From positions 158,432,438 through 158,496,437 of the forward strand of contig NC_080540.1 in the NCBI RefSeq assembly GCF_028640845.1: a DNA stretch of 64,000 bases, read 5' to 3'. The notes beneath the pieces were generated by a model, which made no database searches, was not told where the DNA came from, and saw only the letters and a program-made list of their open reading frames with translations. Of the stretch, positions 1-10,379 are shown piece by piece. How positions within the stretch are numbered: the stretch's first letter is position 1; each line of letters opens with the position of its first letter. Both the position numbers and the translations under genes were made by a program. This DNA is from Ahaetulla prasina. Lineage: Eukaryota > Chordata > Lepidosauria > Squamata > Colubridae.

Positions 1-301
1 CACAGTTCAGTTTTGTTTCCCCTTCTTTTTCCTTTTCTTTCTCAGTCCAGTTACCTTTTCCCCATTGCTGAATTACTCAATTGTCAAACCATTCTTATTG
101 TCATAGGTCTTCCCCCACCCAATTCATGACTTACTTTCTTATACTTTAAATCAATTTTTTTTCATGTTCTGCATTCTGAGTTGATGGATAATAGGTCCTG
201 ATCTTCTCCAATTACATTTCTTCAGGTACTTGTACAATATTAATCTATTCTATCTCAGCCCTCTGTTCACAAGATTAAATGCAACCCATTCCTTCATTCC
301 C
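1..301. other. No feature recognised
   Basis: AT-rich sequence, presumably intron 1 of keratin A. No exon or repeat seen. Confidence 0.5.
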
Positions 302-810
302 CTTACAGAATAAAAGAGTTGGAAGGGACCTTGGAGTTCTTCTAGTCCAACCCCCTGCTCAGACAGAACACCCTATACCATTTAAGACAAATGATTGTCC
401 AATCTCTTCTTAAAAACTTCCAATGTTGGAGCATTCACAATTTCTTGAGGCAAGTTGTGCCACTGGTTAATTGTTCTAACTGTCAGGAAATTTCTCCTTA
501 GTCCTAAGTTGCTCCTCTCCTTGATTAGTTTCCACCCATTGCTTCTTGTTTTACCCTCAGGTGCTTTGGAGAATAGCTTGACTCCCTCTTCTTTGTGGCA
601 ACCCCTGAGATATTGGAACATTTCTATCATGTCAACCCCTTCTTTTCATTAAGCTAGACATACCCAATTCCAGCAACCGTTCTTTATATGCATTCTTTCC
701 AGAGTCTCAACATCTTTTTTACATTGTGGCGATCAAAGCTGGATGCATAAGATACAATTCTCTTAATAAGATCTCATTTATAGCGGCCTCGTCACTCTTA
801 TTGCCTTCCT
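302..810 (-). mobile_element. CR1-type LINE 3' fragment
   Basis: Minus-strand frame 630-382 encodes the conserved CR1 ORF2 C-terminus ([20 protein letters not shown], then [15 protein letters not shown]). The hallmark 3' end 'TTGGACTAGAAGAACTCCAAGG' is present in reverse near 310-350, with small differences. 5'-truncated. Confidence 0.85.
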
Positions 811-1670
811 TGAATCTGTTTCAAATTGTCTGAATCCTTCTTAATGGCTGCTGTCCATAACTGGATACAACAGTCACCCTTGAATCTCACCTGTACAGCA
901 TATATTTATTAGAAATAATGACAATGTTTTTAAATCGTTCAAATTCCATTTGAGGGAAATCTTTCATTTATACACAATTCTTGTTTCAGCCTTTTGAGGT
1001 GCTTCCACTGTTGAGGAACAAGATGATGGAGACAATATTCTCTATTGGGATTTTCATATTGAGGATAAAGTGAATGAAAATGCATACCAAGTGCTGCCAA
1101 TCATATGTAGTTTTGTATTTCCAAGTAGCAGTATATATCTCTCACTGCTGAGTTCTCAATGAATAGTTCTGAAGAAAAAAGATAAATGCAACTATTATTG
1201 AAAAATATCGCTTGGAAACCCATTCTGGATTTGCATATATCAAAATGTATATATATTGTCCTTGTGAACTGGTCGTGCTTAATCCACGATGATCTAAAAT
1301 GTGGCTTCAGAGTTTCCTGAGAAATTACTTCCTTACTTTCCACAAAGGATGCTCTGTCCTTTCACTCAGGATGAACCAGAATTTAGGTGGGGCAGACTTA
1401 TCTGCTTCACTTTCTCTAGCTTATGATTTTTAAAAAATGTTTAATGCATCCTGTTTCCGCATCAGTCCATCAAAATTAATACACACTTGTGTATTACAGT
1501 ATAAGCATGTTTGCACTTAGTTTCTGCAAACAGGACCCATTTTTGTAAAGCAAAAAAATGTTTGTTTATTTTGCTTCTTCCTCTCCCGTTCCTTCTCCCT
1601 CTTTCTCTTACCTTTGAATAGCCAAACAGGAGAAATGCAAAGGCTGTAGTTCAGTTTATTACTATGGAAT
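811..1670. other. No feature recognised
   Basis: AT-rich intronic sequence without coding frames or an identifiable repeat. Confidence 0.4.
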
Positions 1671-1975
1671 AAATTTATTTATTTTATTTTATTAAGTTTG
1701 TCCATCATGTACTAGATAACAGGTATAAGTATAAACGTGGACATAAACGAAGGAAATGAATAAAAAATAAATGGGGGCAGTAGGCATGCTGGTGCGCTTA
1801 TGCACACCCCCTTTATGGACCGCTTAGGAATGAGGTGAGGTCCACAGTAGACAGTTTAAGGTTGAAACTGTGGTGTGTGTGTGTGTTAGCGGATGTAACA
1901 AAGGAGTCAGGTAGATCATTCTAGGCATTGACCACTCTGTTGCTGAAGGCAAAACTGATAGAATTTGTTCACAAT
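1671..1975 (-). mobile_element. Unclassified interspersed repeat, family C
   Basis: Shares the string GTGCGCTTATGCACACCCC and the following 'CTTAGGAATGAGGTGAGGTC' with copies at 15362 and 40195. Probably a LINE 3' end in reverse; class not certain. Confidence 0.55.
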
Positions 1976-3476
1976 TTCTTCAGTACGTTTAACTTCTAAT
2001 TTACCTCACAGCTGAGTATCTAATGGGCTGTTTGATTTTTCCAGTTATTTATCCGTACTTGTGTGTTTTCAAGAGTGCTGCTTTCTGATCCCAAATTTCC
2101 CTGTTAAGAGACATGTGGCTTTTCCTTCTGGCTAACTAAGAAATATAATATTTTCCCATGCGAAATCCAAAGGTTTATGGGCACCGTGTACAGTATCATC
2201 TGGCAACTACACTACATTCTGGTGCCAAGTTTGAAAACCATTATCTCGTTAATTATTACGACATCCCTCAAAGCTAAGTTCCTTATTATCTATTAGCCTT
2301 GTTTCAGAGAGCTGCTCTGATGAGATAAATAGTCAATTGCCCAAGGCCACCCAGGAAATCTGGCAGAATCACAACGAACATTTTGTTCTCACAGTTTAAA
2401 AGCCTGAATTCTGGAGAGGGTGGAGGAGGGGAGAACATGTCAATTAGAGCATTGGATGACTATAAAGATATGTTATTCTTTAATCCACATTAGTAAATAC
2501 TCCCTTTCAAATAATAAGCCATTCTAATTTTATTCTAAGAGGTTTTAAATATGAATAAGAAAGGTAAGAGCTACTTTGATCTTTCATCTTTTTTTTTTCT
2601 TTCCCAAATTTATTCCGAGTACATCTTCATTAAACATGGTTTTCCATATTTATTCAGCACCAATCCAACCTTAAAGTACAATTGAAAAACTTTCCTATGC
2701 TTTGGCTACTGAGTGGATTTATTAAAGGAGCCACATCTTTAGTGTGACTTTTAAAGCAGCCACATCCCCCACCCCTTTTAGTCTGGGTAGAAGTTGGGGG
2801 GGTGGAAATCATAGCTGATTTAATGAATTGGGGAGGGGTATAGGTTTGCTTTTGAAGCCCTTCTGAATAATTTTTGAAGCACGTGCAGCTCCAAAGCATA
2901 ACGTACCCCAAACACAACTTCTTTAGATTTACTTTAAAGGTTTATAGATTTTGTAGCAAAATAATAAGCTTTTGTCTGTTAATTATGTCAGATCATAGGA
3001 TAAAACGAAGTGATTTCAGACAGTGTACAAGCTACTTGTTTGCTTTTATAGGAATTATGGTTTTCTGACTAAAGTGAAGTAAAAATACAAACAAAAAATG
3101 AACATTGATAAACCTGTTTTAAAATCTTTAAAAATGAATGAAAAGCAGCAAAGGCAATTCTAAAATACCCAGTGCCACTAAAAATGTAGGGATCATATGA
3201 GGTTTCCACTACTGGAAACAAAACACACTATAGGTGTAAAATGCAACATCCTATTTATTTATTTATTTTTAAAAAAAGGATACTTGCATCTTCAATCAAT
3301 TTTAATTAACCAATGATTTACAATTTCGCAATGCGACCATAAGTATCTATGTGCACTTATGTAAAATATTGATGCTGTGAATTTGTGTGTGAAAATTCAT
3401 TTCAACACTGTTTGGATTTTTAAAATTAGAGACAGGATGGATGGTGGGTTAAGGAAGGATGTTTTCCTTCCGGAGG
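1976..3476. other. Mostly unique intronic sequence; possible MIR-like core
   Basis: About 2290-2400 has CAATTGCCCAAGGCCACCCA, the reverse of a CORE-SINE/MIR-type centre. Otherwise nothing recognised. Confidence 0.35.
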
Positions 3477-3802
3477 ACAAAACAGTTAAAAGAATTAATC
3501 AATGAAATGGCTTCCCTTCAGAAGTTGTGGGTGCTCCATCACTGGAGGTTTTTAAGAAGAGATTGGACAACCATTTGTCTGAAATGGTATTGGGTTTCCT
3601 GCTTGAGCAGGAGTTTGGACTAGTCCAGGGGTCTCCAACCTTGGTCCCTTTAAGACTTGTGGACTTCAACTCCCAGAGTCCCTCAGCCAGCAAAGCTGGC
3701 TGAGGAACTCTGGGAGTTGAAGTCCACAAGTCTTAAAGGGACCAAGGTTGGAGACCCCTGGACTAGAAGACCTCCAAGGTCCCTTCCACCTCTGTTATTC
3801 TA
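3477..3802 (+). mobile_element. CR1 3' end split by a palindromic hAT
   Basis: Translates as the CR1 C-terminus (LPSEVVGAPSLEVFKKRLDN-like) and ends 'GACTAGAAGACCTCCAAGG..CTCTGTTATTCTAT'. It is interrupted by the element at 3626-3760. Confidence 0.8.
3626..3760. mobile_element. Palindromic hAT miniature element
   Basis: 135 bp, nearly a perfect inverted repeat with arms of about 65 bp (CAGGGGTCTCCAACCTTGG..). Flanked by GACTAGTC and GACTAGAA, an imperfect 8-bp duplication. Confidence 0.85.
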
Positions 3803-4152
3803 TCTCAGAAGCGACTTGGAGAATATTGTCACATGAGGAAATCAGCAGGGATTCAGTGGGGCCTTTCCACCTAATCTGATAAAGAATGATGAAAGAATTG
3901 CATTGGCATCAGGGAAATCCATGTTTAGCTTCCAGCTTTAGCCATGGAAGTTAACTTGGTATCTTAGTCCAGTCATTTTCTCTGAGCCCTGCCTATTTTA
4001 TGCCTTATTGCAGGGAATAGTGGAAGAGAGAGGGCTATATAGACAGGATAAGAACTAATCTGCAAAATGAACATATGGATTTTAGCCAATTCTTCAGGAA
4101 AGATAACAAGGTCCCTCTTCTCTCTCTCTCTCCTTTCCTTGTCGGGTTTTAG

Positions 4153-4367
4153 GTGCGATTCCTTGAGCAACAGAATAAAGTCCTGGAAACCAAATGGGAT
4201 CTTCTGTACCAACAAGGATCTCCAGCACTAAGGGACAATCTTGAACCTATTTATGAGGCTTACATTGAAACTCTTCGAAGGCAGCTTGACAGCCTCAACA
4301 ATGATAAAAACCATTTCGACATAGAACTGAAGAACACACAAGAGCTTGTGGAAGATTTCAAGAACAA
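4153..4367 (+). CDS. Keratin A exon 2
   Basis: 215 nt, phase 0 start. Acceptor TTTTAG before 4153 and donor GTAAGT at 4368. It encodes the end of coil 1A and most of coil 1B, from VRFLEQQNK to VEDFKN. Confidence 0.95.
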
Positions 4368-7300
4368 GTAAGTAAAAGTGAAGAGAAGAAGTAAAAGATG
4401 TTGGGTGGATGATGTTGGGTGGATGACATGGACTTCTGTCAAGAAGCCAAAGCAGTGTGTGATGTCTTCCTCCCAATTACTGCAGCTGCTCTTGCGTTAT
4501 TTTTTTTCACCATAGTTTCATGATTTGCTTTCCCTTCTCATTATTTGGAGCTGAGCAGTCTTTTTTCAATTTGTACGTAGTTAATTTGCCATGTATGGTC
4601 CTGCGCATAGCATCTGGCCAGGTATAATAGTCTCATATGGCAGAGGTCTCCAACCTTGGCAACTTTATGACTTGTGGACTTCAACTCCCAGAGTTCCTCA
4701 GCCAGCATGCCAAGGTTGGAGACCCCGTCATATGGTATAGAACTTCTGCTGATACTTAGGGCAAGTATGAGCCTCGGTGGCGCAGTGGTTAGAGTACAGT
4801 ACTGCAGGCTACTTCTGCTGGCTGCCAGCTGCCTGCAATTTGGCAGTTCAAATCTCACCAGGCTCACCAGGTTGACTCAGCCTTCCAACCTTCCGAGGTG
4901 GGTAAAATGAGGACCCAAAATTGTTGGGGGCAATAGGCTGACTCTGTAAACTGCTTAAAGAGGGCTGTAAAGCACTGTAAAGTGGTATATAAGTCTAAGT
5001 GCTATTGCTATTGCTAATGATCTCCTGGTTTCATTTACCATAGAAAATGGTCATAAAGTTATATATTCAGTAAGGCTTGTAAAGATTTTGAATACATCTG
5101 AACAAGAGGTTGAATAAAGCTAATATTACCAGTACTAGTAATAATTTATTCCTGTTGCAGATATGAGGATGAAATTAACAAACGGACAGCTTGTGAAAAT
5201 GATTTTGTGGTGCTCAAAAAGGTAAATGGTCCATATTAACATATTGACACATGGAAATGTAAAGCTGCAATCATATTTTTTATTTCTTATACATCCCCAC
5301 TCATAAACATTTGCTCTTACACATCTATCTGCAGTGCTAATGTTAATAGTTTTACATGCCTGACATTCACAATTGCCACATTACCTGTGTTAAATCCAAT
5401 GCCAACATTTTTGAACCGTCAACATGCCATTTAGTTTAGGACAGAGATGCAGATTGTTGCTATTAGCACATTTTTTCAAAACTCTCTTGCAAAAGTTCAC
5501 ATATCTATGTTGGTTTTTAACCTCGGTGTTTTTATTTTCTAAAAGTTCAGCTTAATTATAGGGATGTATTCTTGCAATGTCTGCCATAGTTGATATCACT
5601 AGAGATTGTGAATGAGTGTGGGGTAATGGTTAAGTTATTGGGCTAAAAGTGAGGAGAGCCAGGTTGCAGTCCACCCACAGCCATTCAAGCTCACAAGATA
5701 AATTCGGGCCTTTGGCTCTCTAGCAACCTAATCTACCATATAGGCTGATTCTTGTGTGGAATGCTAAGAAGCTCAAGCACTATAAATGCCGGCTTGAGCT
5801 CCAGAAAGCAAGCTCTTCATCGAACAAATAAATAAGTAATACTTTGTTCTATATTATATACCAGGTATATTACTTGCACAGAATATTGCTTCCTTAAAAA
5901 GCCTTAAAGCAGGAATTTCTGTGTTAAAGCTCTGACCCCATCATTGCCTGCTCTGTCCAGATTATGATAGTATTCATGTTTCTTCCTAAGGATGTGGACG
6001 GCTCATATATGCACAAGATTGATCTGGGATCCAAGTCTGACTCCTTGACTCAGCATATCCAGTTCTTAAGAGCACTCTTTGATGCGGTAAGGGTCATTTC
6101 TGCCTTATTATACCTATTAGCACCTAAAACAAATTCATTTTCCAATATGTGACCAATAAAAGCATTTTAAACGCATGTAAGGCATCCCTGCTAGAGCAAT
6201 GCATGCCATCCAACGTATAGCTTTCTGACTGTGTTTTACTGCCTGCATAAACCTGTCTTTTACCTGTTATAAAAGCTGTCCTAAGACCTATGAATTCATT
6301 AACCCTGAATAAAGGTAAAGATAAAGGTTCCTGTCGTGTCCCACTCCTCCGCTGACGGCTGCGGGGAAAGCGAGCGAGACACAACAGTTCCCCTCGCACA
6401 TATGTGCTAGTTGTTCCCGACTCTAAGGGGCGCTGTTTCAAAGCCGAAGAGCCAGCATTGTCCGAAGACGTCTCTGTGGTCATGTGGTCGACATGACTAA
6501 ATACCAAAGGCGCACAGAACACTGTTACCTTCCCACCCTATTTTTCTACTTTGCATTTTTTACATGCTTTCGAAATGCCAGGTTGGCAGAATCTGGGACA
6601 AGTAACGGGAGCTCACCCCCTTTACGCGGCTCTAGGGATTCGAACTGTTGAACTGCCCAACCTTTCGATCGACAAGCTCAGAGTCTTAGCCACTGAGCCA
6701 CTGCATCCCTGCTAACCCTAAATAGCTCCTTTCAAATCAATTATTATTTTAGTCCTAGGTAAAATAAAGCCATCCTTATCAGATTGTTTGGTGTGGGGTG
6801 AGCTCAGAAGAGACCTTTTTATGTTGCAAGGATACCTGAAAAGGTGGGCATCTTAATGGGCTTTCAGAAAGAGATTCACATCTCCTATGCCATGTGAGGC
6901 CAACAAGCATCACATCTTTTCCCCATGGAACTAAATGGCGGTTGTTGTTGGCACTTTTACTTTGAAAGCTATGAACAAAGTGACACTGAGAATTCCAAAT
7001 CATACCGTTTCCCCCCAAAAATAAGACCAGGTCTTATATTAATTTTTGCTCCAAAAGATGCATTAGGACTTATTTTCTGGTTAGGTCTTATTTTGGGAAA
7101 AATACGGTACTAAATGCATCCATCTGGCTGTCAATCTTAACTGGGGCTTCTTTTGGGGGAAGAGCTTATATTACAAGAATCCTGAAAAATCATGCTAGGA
7201 CTTATTTTCCAGTTGGGTCTTATTTTTGGGTAAACAGAAATCCCATCTGTAAAGGATTTCAAACTTTGGCAGTTCTGCTTTGATAGAGGATCTGGAATTT

Positions 7301-10300
7301 TTATTTGAAAGTCATTCATATAATTATGTTCCTGTGAGCTCCTTTCAATGTAGACACATGTCTAACAAGTTAATCTAAAGGCATGAATACACTCTGTCAT
7401 GGTTCCACATCAGGGCTTTTCCCTTAATGATTGCGTTGTTTGCAACCCCCACAGGAGCTGGCTCAGCTGCACTCGCAGGTTAAGGAGACAAATGTTATTC
7501 TGCAAATGGACAACAACCGAGATCTGGATCTTGACAGCATCATTGCTGAAGTCAAAGCTCAGTATGAAGACATTGCCAATCGGAGCAGAGCTGAGGCCGA
7601 GGCATGGTACCAAACTAAGGTGAGGATCTTTGGCAAAAACAGATGCAATTTCAACTCAACTTGAATGACAAAAAAGTCCCCTCAATTATAAAGCAAATCT
7701 CTGAGGGGTTTCAATATTTACACTGGAACGAAACTGAATCCAATGCTATCTGAAGCTCCTGAATTAAGAACTGCTAAAATCTGAAAGAACCAATGAGCAG
7801 TTTGTCCAGAAAGTTAGTCTTTTGAAAGAAAACCAAACAACAGTCTTTAAGGCAGCCCCTGTAAGAGGTTAACAAGATCACTATATCATATCATACATTT
7901 TAAAGATCTAATCTATTCTACAAGATACAGGGAGCACTATCTTTACGTCATACACATAGGGCATATTACACCCAAAAATTTGGTGAATGACCACTATTAA
8001 TAATTAGTTATCACCATCCCTTCCATTTGTATTTCATTTTTTTAAAACGTAACCTTTCCCATCTTGGGTATATTTATGAGATGTTTCAGCAATTAGAAAA
8101 TATTGTATGGCATGGCATCCAATGTACTATACCTTGCCCTTTTGCCTCAAGTGGAAAAGTGATTAGAGGACTGGAGGCTAAAACATATGAAGAACGGTTG
8201 CAGGAACTGGGTATGTCTAGTTTAATAAAAAGAAGGACTAGGGGAGACATGATAGCTGTGTTCCAATATCTCAGGGGTTGCCACAAAGAAGAGGGAGTCG
8301 GGCTGTTCTCCAAAGCACCTGAGGGTAGAACAAGAAGCAATGGGTGGAAACTGATCAAGGAAAGAAGCAACTTAGAACTAAGGAGAAATTTCCTGACAGT
8401 TAGAACAATTAATAAGTGGAACGACTTGCCTGCAGAAGTTGTGAATGCTCCAACACTGGAAATTTTTAAGAAAATGTTGGATAACCATCTGACTGAGATG
8501 GTGTAGGGTTCCTGCCTAGGCAGGGGGTTGGACTAGAAGGCCTCCAAGGTCCCTTCCAACTCTGTTGTTATGTTATGTTATGTTAGTTTCTGCTCATTTT
8601 TTAAGTGGGCTCTTTTGACTTTGAGAGTCTTCCAGCTTCCTGGACTGGTTCCGAAGAATCTGCTTTTGCCCTGAGAGCACATCTGCATAAAAATTTATAT
8701 TCAGCATATGCATTCCTTTATTGAAAATATATTTCTGTTCCTGTAGCTAAATTTTGACTCTTTGTCTATAGAAAAACTAGACCTTTCTGTACCAATGTAC
8801 AGCTAATGCAATTCAAAATTTTCTTTTTCAAGTACTTTGAATGCTCAACTTTCCCCCCCATACTTTTCCAACCAATACCAACTATTTTATGCATGTGAAT
8901 AAAGGACATTTTGTGAATAGGACTTTTTAAAGATGCACAAGATGATCATTACGTTCCCTTTTGACTTTCAGTTCCAAGAATTGCAAAGTACAGCTTTCAA
9001 ACATGGAGATGACTTGAAATCAACCAAAGATGAGATTGCAGATCTGAGCCGGATTGTCCAAAGACTTCGCTCCGAAATTGAAAATTTGAAGAAAATAGTA
9101 AGGCATATCTTTTTTCCCCCCTTTTTCTCCTCCCCTCTCTTTATTTCTTTTTCTAAGGAGAAATTAATTGCTTTATGATGGTCAAAGATTCAGCTGCCTA
9201 GGTTCACCCCTCCCCCTTAAATAGGATTTATGCAATTCATAAGATATTTCAGTAATTCCTTAGATTCTTTCTTATTTAGTTTTTAAAAACTTTCTATGGT
9301 TCTTGGGGAGAAAGGGCGATGGAGCATCTTCCATTTAGGTGGCTGATGGCTTCTCCAGATTTCCTTAGTTCCATTTGTAATTGCTTTCAAAACGTATCTT
9401 CAAGGCTGCTAAGGGTTTCAGCTTCAGAATCCCATATCCACTTTCACTGGCCACTGGTTTGGTATTCTCTTATTTTCCCACCTAAATGCTTTCACTTCAT
9501 CCAGTTCATATACAAACCCCTGGGGGACAGGGGGAAGACATATTTTAACTGGAGTAAAAATAACAAGACCATAAAATTTTTAAAGAAACAGTGGCTTACT
9601 ATGAATAAAGCGCAAGAAACAAAGCAGATACCTTACACCCAACAGCAACAGAAAGAAATGAATTCCCTTAACTAGTGATGGAATTCTTTCTCCAAAGTCT
9701 TACGTTCTTCTCTAAGAAACAAATAAAAGTAAAGATGGGAGCTGGAAAGAATACTCAGTTAATGTTGGTGCTTCAACTAAAAAGTCCCTGCCGCTTTGAA
9801 TTAATGAATTAATTGATTAATTTGTATTGGCAATTTTATTTATTTATTTATTTATTTATTTATTAAATTTTTATACCGCCCTTCTCCCGAAGGACTCAGG
9901 GCGGTTCACAGCCAGATAAAACAATAAATAAATACATAGTAAAAACAATAATTAAAAAACTTATTAAATATAGGCCCAAATTAAAATAAATTTAAAACAA
10001 TAAAACCCATTAAATGAAATTTAAAATCCAATATTAAAACTTCTAAAAATTCTATGCCAGTCCTGCGCGAATAAATAGATATGTCTTCAGCTCGCGGCGA
10101 AAGGTCCGAAGGTCGGGAAGTTGACGGAGTCCTGGGGGAAATTCGTTCCAGAGGGTGGGAACCCCCACAGAGAAGGCCCTGACCCTGGGGGCAGCCAGCC
10201 GACATTGCTTGGCTGACGGCACCCTGAGGAGTCCCTCTCTGTGAGAGCACACGGGTCGGTTGCATCCCTGTACACAAAAAGTGATATCTACCGGAACATT

Positions 10301-10379
<79 letters not shown>

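Noticed and set aside
9319..9675. 118-codon open frame in keratin A intron 6
   Set aside because: No similarity that I recognise and no splice sites flanking it in a way that fits the keratin frame.
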